NCBI GenBank assembly: GCA_964640055.1
Contig: CAZXFH010000007.1
Span: 1 to 64,000, forward strand
Length of the DNA: 64,000 nucleotides
Reading direction: 5' to 3'
From: CAZXFH01 sp964640055
GTDB taxonomy: Bacteria > Fidelibacterota > UBA2242 > JAFGTP01
Position numbers and translations under genes: made by a program. The notes under the pieces are model-generated. The model was not told the origin of the DNA. It worked only from the letters and a program-made list of their open reading frames with translations, and ran no database searches. Positions 52,702 through 61,114 of the stretch are shown piece by piece (position 1 is the stretch's first letter; every line of letters begins with the position of its first letter).

Positions 52702-53709
52702 ATGTTAAGGCGGGATAATATGACAATGCACGGGCTAAAAAGATCTAAAATTTTCCTTTGGTCAATCCTTTGTCTGTTACTTCTATTGCGGCCGCATCAA
52801 TTGATATCCCAAACCCATATCGTGGTCGTGCCTTTCGGTATGCATAACATTAATGAAATGCAAGCCGAGCGGTTCCGTTTACGGCTGCGTAAGGTCATGA
52901 TTTCCTGCCCTGAGTATGAGCCGGTGTTGAGTATTGATGTTGAGCGGGAGGTTTTCCGTAAAATTGCCAGCAAGACTAATGGGGTTCCGGGATTATGGGT
53001 AGATCACCCGAAAACCATAGAATTATTAGGCAACATAGGTACCCAGCAGATCATTGGCGGGTTGGTCAGTTATGAACAGGGTGAATATACCATATCCATT
53101 AAGATCAGAAATGCGGCCAGCGGAGAGGTCGTTTTTCACAAAACCTATGGATACCATAAAAGTTTTACAGAACTCATTGATACGGGCCTCCTCCTGATTG
53201 TGGAACGGATCAGGTATCCCGCAGGGAAAAAGGATCGTTATTTTTCCCTGGGCTTCGGTGGTGGACTTCTTATGCGGGAAAATGAGTCACCCACAATGGG
53301 CATTGTGGATCTGGCTTTGGGAGGCCGAAAGTGGGGGGGGCTCGGAGTTGGATTGAATATCATGGAAAACCGTGATCCGGCTCCCTGTTCCATTTTTTAT
53401 ATTACTCCGCGGTGGGGAATATTTTATCTGACTTTAGGGGCCAGCTATCTTGATTTTCAAGAAAATCAAATGATTGCAGCAGATTTTTATAATGCACCGG
53501 CACCGGACAATATGCAGAATATGCAGGCCGGCATTGCGGCCCGGGCTGGTAGTGGCATGCTGATCACCATGCGGGCCTTTTTTATCCGGGTCCAGGTGAC
53601 TTCGAATATCATACAGGGACAATGGAAAACGAGTAACGGCCTGTCAAAATCCGATATACTCTATACTTTGGAACCTTCCCTGAGCTTAGGGGTCCGATTT
53701 CATTATTAA
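52702..53709 (+). CDS. Hypothetical envelope protein, TolB/CsgG-like N-terminus and beta-rich C-terminus
   Basis: A 335-aa protein with an N-terminal signal (IFLWSILCLLLLLRPHQLIS). Residues about 38-160 look like the alternating alpha/beta domain used by TolB-N/CsgG-type proteins to form oligomers (IVVVPFGMHNINEMQAERF, IGTQQIIGGLVSYEQGEYT). The last 150 residues are glycine- and aromatic-rich beta strands ending LGVRFHY, like a small outer-membrane barrel. An ATG at 52720 with GGCGGG upstream is an alternative start. The function is unknown. Confidence 0.55.
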   Translation: MLRRDNMTMHGLKRSKIFLWSILCLLLLLRPHQLISQTHIVVVPFGMHNINEMQAERFRLRLRKVMISCPEYEPVLSIDVEREVFRKIASKTNGVPGLWVDHPKTIELLGNIGTQQIIGGLVSYEQGEYTISIKIRNAASGEVVFHKTYGYHKSFTELIDTGLLLIVERIRYPAGKKDRYFSLGFGGGLLMRENESPTMGIVDLALGGRKWGGLGVGLNIMENRDPAPCSIFYITPRWGIFYLTLGASYLDFQENQMIAADFYNAPAPDNMQNMQAGIAARAGSGMLITMRAFFIRVQVTSNIIQGQWKTSNGLSKSDILYTLEPSLSLGVRFHY

Positions 53710-53747
53710 GGCGCCTATTTGGTGCGGTTGTATCAGTGGAAGCGAGC

Positions 53748-55160
53748 ATGAAAAAAACTAAAATTGTCTGTACGATCGGACCGGCCACGCATAAATCCGA
53801 CCAACTGGAAGATCTGGTGGCTGCCGGTATGAATGTAGCACGCTTGAATTTTTCTCACGGCACCCGGGAAAATCATCGCAAAGTGATTGAATCGATCCGT
53901 CAGATCTCAGCGCAAAAAGCTTGTGCGGTCGCTATTCTGCAGGATCTGGCCGGCCCTAAAATTCGCATTGGTTCCATTTCCCGGGGACCGGTGCCATTAA
54001 AACCGGGGCAGAAATATATTTTAACCAGTCGCTCAGTGGCTGGTAATTCACGGGAAGTCTCGTTCAGTTATAAACAATTGGTTCAGGATGTGAAAGTAAA
54101 TGATCGGCTGCTTTTAGCCGATGGCGCCATTGAACTGAAGGTGGAACAAAAAACAGCCACCGATATAATCTGCAGAGTGTTGGTCGGCGGCTCCCTGAAT
54201 TCTCATAAGGGCATCAATCTGCCCGATACGGTTATTAGCGCCGCGACCCTGACTAAAAAAGACAAGCGTGATCTGGCATTCGGCTTGGATCAGGGGGTGG
54301 ATTTTGTAGCCCTTTCCTTTGTGCGCAGCGCCCGGGATGTGGAACAGGTGCGAAAGATTATTCAGCGCCAGGAGCAGCGTACCCGGATTATTGCCAAGAT
54401 TGAGCGGAGCGAAGCCCTGGACCAGATCGATTCTATTATCGAAGCCGTGGATGGCATTATGATCGCCCGGGGCGACCTGGGCGTTGAGATCCCGATTGAA
54501 AAAGTGCCGGCTGTGCAGAAACAATTGATCGATAAGGCGATGCGCCGGGGCAGGATCTCCATCACCGCCACCCAAATGCTGCGCTCAATGGTCGACAATC
54601 CCTATCCCTCCCGAGCGGAAGTTAGTGATGTCGCCAATGCCATTTATGACGGCAGCAGTGCAATTATGCTCTCGGAAGAGACCGCTATCGGTAAGTATCC
54701 GTTACGTACCGTACAGATGATGGAGCAGATTGCCCTGGAGACGGAACGATCCTTTCCCTATCGCTCCTGGACCTATAAATTCAGAACCGATCTGTCACTC
54801 TCCAAACAGGAAGCGGTGGCCCGGGCGGCCTGTGAAATGGCGGAAGAGGTGGATGCCGCCGCTATTATTACCTTTACCCAGTCAGGCAGTACCACCGAAT
54901 TGGTGGCCAAATACCGGCCCTCAGTCCCTATCCTGGCCCTGACACCAGATGAACATACCTTTCAGCAACTGGCATTGATCTGGGGTGCACGACCGGTGCT
55001 TATGGATACGGCGGCCGAAGGAGAGATTGATAAACAGGCGGTGGATATGGCCCTCAAGCTGAACCTGATCGAAAAAGGGGACCGGGTGGTGATTACAGCC
55101 GGTATGCCCTTGTATGTGACCGGGACCACCAATCTGATAAAAATCGCCGAAGCAGAGTAA
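53748..55160 (+). CDS. pyk: Pyruvate kinase
   Basis: It converts phosphoenolpyruvate and ADP to pyruvate and ATP. Motifs are KIVCTIGPAT at the N-terminus, NVARLNFSHG, ILQDLAGPKIRIG, AKIERSEALDQID, GIMIARGDLGVEIP and the family signature around ITATQMLRSM. Length 470 aa is the standard form without the extra PEP-binding domain. ATG 53748 aligns with the family start; a GTG at 53736 would add four residues. Confidence 0.95.
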   Translation: MKKTKIVCTIGPATHKSDQLEDLVAAGMNVARLNFSHGTRENHRKVIESIRQISAQKACAVAILQDLAGPKIRIGSISRGPVPLKPGQKYILTSRSVAGNSREVSFSYKQLVQDVKVNDRLLLADGAIELKVEQKTATDIICRVLVGGSLNSHKGINLPDTVISAATLTKKDKRDLAFGLDQGVDFVALSFVRSARDVEQVRKIIQRQEQRTRIIAKIERSEALDQIDSIIEAVDGIMIARGDLGVEIPIEKVPAVQKQLIDKAMRRGRISITATQMLRSMVDNPYPSRAEVSDVANAIYDGSSAIMLSEETAIGKYPLRTVQMMEQIALETERSFPYRSWTYKFRTDLSLSKQEAVARAACEMAEEVDAAAIITFTQSGSTTELVAKYRPSVPILALTPDEHTFQQLALIWGARPVLMDTAAEGEIDKQAVDMALKLNLIEKGDRVVITAGMPLYVTGTTNLIKIAEAE

Positions 55161-55218
55161 CCGGACAGGATAAATGCGAATTAGTTTTTCTTCTAAAAGA
55201 GGATTATAGAGGATTATA

Positions 55219-55623
55219 ATGAGTGAATATGATACTGAGACCCTACAGGAAGAATTAGAACATTTTCGTAAGGAGAAGGAGAAAATCCGTGAAGTGGTGG
55301 GCAGTATCGGCGGACGGGTCAATACCCGCCGGGATAAAATTATTAATCTGGTTTTCGCTGTGGTCGTCATCTCCACCTTCACACTGGGTTTTTTAAGGTA
55401 CATCGTTGATGTTGATGTTTATTTTCCCTCTTCCTTTTATTTGGAACTGGGTGTATTATTAATTTCACTGAAGATCATCTGGATGATCTATCGCCAGACC
55501 AAGGTGGATCATTTTCAATTCTGGATATTAAACTCGATTGAATTCCGCTTGAATAGTTTAAGCAAGCAGGTGCGCGAATTAAAACGGAATATGCAAAAAC
55601 CGGGGAAAAAATCAGATAAATAA
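55219..55623 (+). CDS. Small membrane protein with flanking coiled coils (134 aa)
   Basis: An N-terminal acidic coiled coil (ETLQEELEHFRKEKEKIREV) is followed by two membrane helices (about residues 45-65 and 75-92) and a basic C-terminal helix (LNSLSKQVRELKRNMQKP). No family was recognised. It lies 58 bp after pyk and may share its transcript. Confidence 0.6.
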   Translation: MSEYDTETLQEELEHFRKEKEKIREVVGSIGGRVNTRRDKIINLVFAVVVISTFTLGFLRYIVDVDVYFPSSFYLELGVLLISLKIIWMIYRQTKVDHFQFWILNSIEFRLNSLSKQVRELKRNMQKPGKKSDK

Positions 55624-55766
55624 ATTCGAGTTATATCAGCGTGCGTCAGCTCCAATGATGGACGTTTTGCTCTGGTCTACACTAATCAGGGATTGGCTGC
55701 ACCCCTCTTTTTACCAGTACCCAGCACCAGGCGATTGATTTATTTCGCGCATGAACCTTGCTGTTT

Positions 55767-56462
55767 CTATTCTGGCCGGCCTATTGGCATTAGATATAGA
55801 GGGGCTTGCTCTTGGGGGAGCTGCAGGACTTTCCCAACCCGGCGATCATGAAAAGCCCCTACCGCCACGGTTCCCAACCCCAGTGATTCTGCCTGGAGAT
55901 AAATGTTTTCACCCACGTGGCCGACTTCCATGTGTACATATTGCCGGCCCCGGTCATTATAAACGGAGGTGGTACGGGTATATACCGCGGCAATGGCTAT
56001 CACCATAGGGGCCTGACGGACGCAAGCCTGGTTTAAAGCGGCCGCGGCCAGCGCCTGGATATGGTTACCACTAATATGGCGCTGCAGCGCCTGTTTTTCA
56101 GGCCGGAAGTGATAAATACCCGGGTCCAGGTCTTGTACATTGCTGACAACCACATAGACCTCCAGGGGATAGGTGGCTCCCGCTGAGGGCGCCGCTCTTA
56201 ATCCGCGCGCACTGGTGATCCCCTGGGCACTCCAAAGGATTTGGGAGAGCTGTTGTAAACTCAGTGGCTGGTCCTGATATTTCCGTATTGAACGGCGTTG
56301 AGACAGGGCGGCTTCCAGCGCAGTTTCACTATCCTGCTGAGGTGGTGGCAACTTTATAATATCGGTGTTGTTTAGCGTTGATTGACTAAATAAGGCGTTC
56401 TGCATAAAAGTACCTCCTGCTATAATTAAGCTGCTAATCAAGATCAGAGTTGTTATTTTCAT
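55767..56462 (-). CDS. SagB-type nitroreductase-like oxidoreductase, exported
   Basis: A nitroreductase-fold flavoprotein with RRSIRKYQDQPLSLQQLSQI, LWSAQGIT and the SagB-subfamily phrase APSAGATYPLEVYVV, then LGLGTVAVGAF near the end. The family binds FMN and uses NAD(P)H; SagB relatives oxidise azoline rings, but stand-alone members are common and have unknown substrates. ATG 56462 gives a signal-peptide-like N-terminus (ITTLILISSLIIAGG). Export of a flavin enzyme is unusual but seen in this subfamily. The HD gene upstream is 13 bp away. Confidence 0.8.
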   Translation of the reverse strand: MKITTLILISSLIIAGGTFMQNALFSQSTLNNTDIIKLPPPQQDSETALEAALSQRRSIRKYQDQPLSLQQLSQILWSAQGITSARGLRAAPSAGATYPLEVYVVVSNVQDLDPGIYHFRPEKQALQRHISGNHIQALAAAALNQACVRQAPMVIAIAAVYTRTTSVYNDRGRQYVHMEVGHVGENIYLQAESLGLGTVAVGAFHDRRVGKVLQLPQEQAPLYLMPIGRPE

Positions 56463-56475
56463 TGCATTATCCTCT

Positions 56476-57123
56476 CTATTTTTTAGATTGCCATTCTTGA
56501 TAAAATTCATTTAAAAATTGTCGCATGAAGCGATGACGCGCGCCGGCCAGTTCCCGGCCGGCTTGCGTATGCATGCTTTCCTTTAAGCGCAACAATTTTT
56601 CGTAAAAATGGTTGATAGTAGGTGTGGAAGCCTGCAGATAGCTCTCCCGTGTCAAATGGGAGCGGGGCTGGATTCCCGGATCATATATAGGCCGCTGTTT
56701 ATAACCGCCATAGTTGAAGGCCCGGGCAATACCGATCGCTCCCAGTGCATCCAACCGGTCAGCATCCTGTACCACCCGAAACTCCGGTGAGTCAAAGGCC
56801 TGTTTTGCAAGTGAATTGCGGAAAGAAATATGGTTAATAATTTGGATTACCTGAAAAATAATATTTTTGCCCACAGACAGTGATTCCAGAAAATTTTGTG
56901 TCTTATAAGCAGCAATACGCTCATTTCCATGATGAAATTTGGCATCGGCGATATCATGTAACAGCGCGCTCAATTCCACGATGAGGGCGTCCGCCTTTTC
57001 AGAATGATTGATCTTGCGGGCCAGCTGCCAGACCCGCCAGGCATGCCACCAGTCATGACCGCCCTCCGCACCCTCCAGCGTTTGCCTCACAAACTGACTG
57101 GTCTTGTGGATTAAGATATTCAT
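56476..57123 (-). CDS. HD-domain phosphohydrolase
   Basis: A 215-aa protein of the YedJ/YpgQ type: GHDWWHAWRVWQLARKI supplies the first metal His, LSALLHDIADAK the HD pair, and VQDADRLDALGAIGIARAF the distal Asp. The family hydrolyses phosphate esters of nucleotides or related metabolites. ATG 57123 overlaps the stop of the acetyltransferase gene as ATGA. A longer frame to 57249 lies within that gene and is not used. Confidence 0.85.
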   Translation of the reverse strand: MNILIHKTSQFVRQTLEGAEGGHDWWHAWRVWQLARKINHSEKADALIVELSALLHDIADAKFHHGNERIAAYKTQNFLESLSVGKNIIFQVIQIINHISFRNSLAKQAFDSPEFRVVQDADRLDALGAIGIARAFNYGGYKQRPIYDPGIQPRSHLTRESYLQASTPTINHFYEKLLRLKESMHTQAGRELAGARHRFMRQFLNEFYQEWQSKK

Positions 57124-57641
57124 GGGATGACGGGTCGCTCTCTGGGGGCTCCCGCCGCTGTCAGGCGCCGGCCGTAAATGGAGAGGCTGTATTCCTGGCC
57201 CTTCATTTCGGCTATGTGGGGTAATGTGCCCCAGCATTGAAAGCCGCAATCTTTAAACAAGCGTATACTGGGTCTGTTATGGGCAAAGATAAATCCCAGC
57301 AGAGTCTTGAATCCCAGTTCATGAGCAATTGTCAAGCTTTCTTGTAATAACTGTTTTCCCAATCCCTGACCCCGGTGGATTTTATTGATATAAATGCTGA
57401 TTTCAGCGGTGTATTGATAGGCGGGTCGACCGTAAAAGGGCTGGAAGCTGACCCAGGCGATGATTTCATTCTTTTTTTCATGAACTAATAAAGGATAATG
57501 ATCTTCCGAGTGACTGTGAAACCAGTCTGTTTTAGCTGCTACAGTGACCGGTTCCGGATCAGCTGTGGCTATCTTTTCCGGAATGACGGCATTATATATT
57601 GCAACGATGCGGGGTAAGTCTTTCAGAGTAGCAGGACGCAT
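57120..57641 (-). CDS. GNAT N-acetyltransferase, phosphinothricin-acetyltransferase-like
   Basis: A 173-aa acetyl-CoA-dependent transferase with MRPATLKDLPRIVAIYNAV, a typical PAT/YwnH start, the acetyl-CoA loop RGQGLGKQLLQES and LGFIFAHNRPSIRLFKDCGF. Members acetylate L-amino acids such as methionine sulfone or phosphinothricin. GGGAG precedes ATG 57641. It is the first gene of a GNAT-HD-SagB transcription unit. Confidence 0.85.
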   Translation of the reverse strand: MRPATLKDLPRIVAIYNAVIPEKIATADPEPVTVAAKTDWFHSHSEDHYPLLVHEKKNEIIAWVSFQPFYGRPAYQYTAEISIYINKIHRGQGLGKQLLQESLTIAHELGFKTLLGFIFAHNRPSIRLFKDCGFQCWGTLPHIAEMKGQEYSLSIYGRRLTAAGAPRERPVIP

Positions 57642-58645
57642 AACGCTCCCTTTTATATTTTTAAAGTAAGACAATATTTTGCTAAAATTCAAGTCCTTAA
57701 GCTGTCGTAAATTTTGTGTTCATCGAGCCTGTAAATAATTTTGGGTAAACGGTGTTTTCACTGGATAGCCTCAATACGTTCTTCGAATAAGATAAGGAAG
57801 TGATTCATTGCTCTTTTCCAGGTTCTGATTAATATGTCAAGCGGCGCATATATTTACGATTATAAAATTCCACTTACGTTACCATTGGCAATACCGGCAA
57901 AATCGGGTCTCATAGGCGAAAAAGTGGCGTTGTAACTACCTGAGTATCAGTCACTTAAAAATGCGGTTTTGGGGGTGTCGGTATGTTACCCCTCATCAGA
58001 GAGTCCTCCCGACGAGAGGGCTTTTTTATTGGCAAAGAAATGCGATTTAAGGGCCCTCAGAGCGCATTTGAGCGGGATTATCGTTGAGAGCCAGAATTTT
58101 GAAAAGGATGCAATTAGTATAAATAGCGTGTATTTTTAGCTATAATAGTTTATTCGAGCCCCGGAAAGTCATGTTAATAAAGCACATAAACTCCATGTTA
58201 TTCCCGGCAGGGATTTTGAAAGTGTTGTAGAACAAGTTTGTAACTTGTTTATCAAATACCTTCGGTAGAAGGATTTGATTGCTGCGGAGAAAGGGTTATG
58301 GGATCTTTGATGGGCTGTTATCCTGGAAGATAGCCGTTTTCCCGGATGGAAAACGGCTAAACAATTTGGAAAATTGTTTTACAAAAGCGTTGTGACTGAA
58401 AAGACTGAATATTATCGCCGCAAATTGCAGTGCTCGTTGCCAGATCATTAAAATTTTATGATGGTGTCAATGGTCTTTTAAAAGCGCACCAAAAGTGGTC
58501 GTGAAAAGTGTACCACCTGAACGCCTGTCAATCGGCGGATAAAATTACGACAGAATAGGCGTATAATTTTACGATTTTTGCTGATTATATAATGTCAAAA
58601 TCCGGTTTCGCGCAGCCAACCGGGTTTTGGGGAGATTTAAAGCGG
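57642..58645. other. 1 kb gene-poor region with repeat and decayed fragments
   Basis: No intact gene. It contains copy B of the dispersed repeat (57893-58075), an inverted repeat AACAAGT-N5-ACTTGTT near 58232, a short open stretch (HVIPGRDFESVVEQVC, about 58186-58260) that looks like a coding remnant, and short inverted elements around TAAAATTACG at 58535-58580. It probably marks old insertions. Confidence 0.5.
57893..58075 (-). repeat. Dispersed intergenic repeat, copy B
   Basis: Reverse-complement match to copy A at 3003-3172. The core 57900-57961 has 56 of 62 identical positions; the rest aligns with gaps. Both copies contain CTGATACTCAG, GCCACTTTTTCGCCTATGAG and a CTCTCG-rich block, and neither codes for protein. 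Confidence 0.75.
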
Positions 58646-59992
58646 TTATAGCTGGATATTCAGTTCATCGATCTTGCGATAAAGCGAGGAAAGGCCGATA
58701 TTCAAGATTTGGGCTGCTTTGTTTTTGTCATTATTGACTTTGCGCAGGATGGCAATAATATGCTGGCGCTCGAAGTTATGGACCGATGCTTTCAGATCAT
58801 CGGGATAGCGGGTCGGGAGATCGCCGCAGGCATGGGGTGGCAAATCCTTAAGGATAATATATTCCCCGTCACATAACAACACCGCCCGCTCGATGATGTT
58901 TTCGAGTTCACGGACCTGTCCTTTCCATTCATAGTTTATCAGGACTTTCATGGTCTCATTATCAACGCCCCGGATTTTGCGCTTCAGTTCCCGGTTGTAT
59001 TTATGGATGAAATGATCAACCAGCAGGGGGATATCATCCCGCCGGTCACTGAGTGAGGGCAGTGGTATTTCGACGATATTCAACCGATAATAAAGGTCCT
59101 CCCGGAAATTGCCTTCCTCGATCTCTTTGGTCAGATTTTTGTTGGTGGCAGACAGGATGCGGGCATTAACCCGGATCGCATCGGGACTGCCCAGGGGTTT
59201 GATCTCCTTACCTTCGATGGCGCGCAATAATTTGACCTGCACATGAATCGGTATTTCACCGACTTCGTCCAGGAAAAGGGTGCCGTTACTGGCGGCCTTA
59301 AAGACCCCGTGTTTATCCATGACCGCTCCGGTAAAGCTTCCCTTTTTGAACCCGAACAGCTCGCTTTCAAAGAGGTTTTCCGGAATGGCACCGCAGTTGA
59401 TCGGTACAAAAGGCGACTCTCTGCGGGGACTCTGCTGATGGATCGCCCGGGCCACCAGTTCTTTGCCGGTACCACTTTTCCCAGTTATAAGAATATTGGA
59501 GGAAGAGTCCGCTACCCGGTCGATCAGGTGAAACACGCGCTTCATGGCCGGACTCTCGCCAATGATCTTATGGTCATTATATTTGGAATGAATTTCTTTA
59601 CGCAGATATTGGTTTTCCAACAATACTTGCTGGTATTTTCTGATTTTTCGAATCCGCAGTAAAAGCGTATCCAGATCGATGGGTTTGGTAAAGTAATCCA
59701 CCGCTCCTTTGCGTAGAGCCTCAATAGCGGTTTCCACGGTTGCATTTTCTGTGATAATAATGGTTAGGGTTTTGGGGCTGATCAGATTGGTTTTTTCCAG
59801 TATTTCCAAGCCGGACCAGGTGGGCATCTTTACATTAACAATAGCAATGTCAAAATTACTTTTTTTTAACAAATCAAGCACTTCCTGGCCATCCTGCGCA
59901 GTGTTGTAGCTAAAGCCCTGTTCATTAATGGCGGATGTAATTCGGGCCAGTGTCTGGCGATCGTGGTCTGCAATAAGGATATTGCTAATCAT
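58646..59992 (-). CDS. Orphan sigma-54 activator with pseudo-receiver domain
   Basis: The 448-aa protein has NtrC domain order. The AAA+ domain has GKSGTGKE, GSFTGA (variant of GAFTGA) and TLFLDEVGE; the C-terminal Fis-type helix-turn-helix is KAAQILNIGLSSLYRKI. In the receiver the expected phospho-acceptor Asp is Asn53 (IAIVNVKMPTWSG), although the acidic pocket (AD9, D11) and the KP motif (YFTKPID) remain. It is probably not phosphorylated and may be constitutively active or controlled by another ligand. No histidine kinase is adjacent. Confidence 0.9.
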   Translation of the reverse strand: MISNILIADHDRQTLARITSAINEQGFSYNTAQDGQEVLDLLKKSNFDIAIVNVKMPTWSGLEILEKTNLISPKTLTIIITENATVETAIEALRKGAVDYFTKPIDLDTLLLRIRKIRKYQQVLLENQYLRKEIHSKYNDHKIIGESPAMKRVFHLIDRVADSSSNILITGKSGTGKELVARAIHQQSPRRESPFVPINCGAIPENLFESELFGFKKGSFTGAVMDKHGVFKAASNGTLFLDEVGEIPIHVQVKLLRAIEGKEIKPLGSPDAIRVNARILSATNKNLTKEIEEGNFREDLYYRLNIVEIPLPSLSDRRDDIPLLVDHFIHKYNRELKRKIRGVDNETMKVLINYEWKGQVRELENIIERAVLLCDGEYIILKDLPPHACGDLPTRYPDDLKASVHNFERQHIIAILRKVNNDKNKAAQILNIGLSSLYRKIDELNIQL

Positions 59993-60327
59993 TCCCAGTT
60001 ACCTCTCGATCCTTGATAATGGTGGATTTCCAACCCCGGCGCAATCATAAATATAGGGTATGAGGGAGCGAGAAACAACCCTTTTTATCAAAACTGATAA
60101 AGAGCGGAAACCGGAATTCGGTTGATTTCGAAAAATGGGAAACTGGCTATGATCAGGAAAATTTAAACAGACGAGCTGAAAGCCGTGCACGTCAGAAAAG
60201 CGGGCTTCGGCTATCTTTTTTACCGGGTTGTTTCGAGGGGGGGGCAGGGGGGCGAAAAGGATCTGATTTACATTGACTTTGGTTAGTGCTGAATTTAACT
60301 TTACCAAGCTATTTTGGTTTTAACCTT
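59993..60327. other. Divergent promoter region, regulator / uppS
   Basis: About 335 bp between divergent genes. Apart from the inverted repeat at 60084 and a poly-G tract near 60236 (with a second G-rich run after it), nothing was recognised. Confidence 0.4.
60084..60101. promoter_or_regulatory. Inverted repeat upstream of the orphan regulator
   Basis: TTTATCA-AAAC-TGATAAA is a perfect 7-bp dyad, about 92 bp before the regulator start, and could be an operator for autoregulation. Confidence 0.3.
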
Positions 60328-61098
60328 ATGAATGATAAAACGTTATTGGAAGATAAGCACAAACAAGTGATTAATAGCGGTATTATACCGCAGCACATCG
60401 CTATCATAATGGATGGAAATGGTCGCTGGGCCCAAGAGCGCAATTTGCCGCGCATCTACGGTCATAATGAAGGCATCAATTCTGTCCGAGAAGTCACCCG
60501 GGAGTGTGGTCGATTAGGAGTAAAGGTATTGACGCTATATACGTTTTCCGTAGAAAATTGGTGCCGTCCCCGGCGGGAAGTCTCTGCCCTCATGAACCTG
60601 TTGCTGGAAACCATTCGTAAGGAGGTGGATGAATTAAATAAAAATAATGTCCGCTTAACCATGATCGGGCGGATTGAAGATATTCCCGCGAAACCCTTGC
60701 AGGGGTTGCAGGAAGGGGTTGATAAGACCCAGGGCAATACCGGTTTGAATCTCAATCTGGCCTTAAGCTATGGCGGCCGGCAAGAAATAGTTGACGCGGT
60801 CCGGGACATTTCCCGGAAAGTTAAACAAGGTGAGTTGTATATCGAACAGATTGATGAAGCCCTTTTTTCCAAACACTTATATACGGCTGACAAGCCGGAT
60901 CCGGATCTATTGATTCGTACCAGTGGTGAGCTGCGGATCAGCAATTTCCTGCTCTGGCAACTGGCCTATACTGAGATATACATCACGCCGGTTTACTGGC
61001 CTGATTTCAGGCAGGGGGAACTTTTAGATGCGATAATAGATTACCAAAGGCGGGAAAGACGCTTTGGTAAAATCAGCGAACAGTTAAAAAGCAAATGA
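60328..61098 (+). CDS. uppS: Isoprenyl transferase (undecaprenyl diphosphate synthase)
   Basis: This cis-prenyltransferase makes the C55 lipid carrier for cell-wall and LPS synthesis. Motifs are IAIIMDGNGRWA with the catalytic Asp, YTFSVENWCRP, LALSYGGRQEIVDAV, DPDLLIRTSGELRISNFLLW and TPVYWPDF. The length of 256 aa is typical. ATG 60328 gives the usual start; a frame from 60286 adds 14 atypical residues. It is followed by bamA after 16 bp. Confidence 0.93.
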   Translation: MNDKTLLEDKHKQVINSGIIPQHIAIIMDGNGRWAQERNLPRIYGHNEGINSVREVTRECGRLGVKVLTLYTFSVENWCRPRREVSALMNLLLETIRKEVDELNKNNVRLTMIGRIEDIPAKPLQGLQEGVDKTQGNTGLNLNLALSYGGRQEIVDAVRDISRKVKQGELYIEQIDEALFSKHLYTADKPDPDLLIRTSGELRISNFLLWQLAYTEIYITPVYWPDFRQGELLDAIIDYQRRERRFGKISEQLKSK

Positions 61099-61114
61099 AG
61101 AGGAAGTAATTTTT

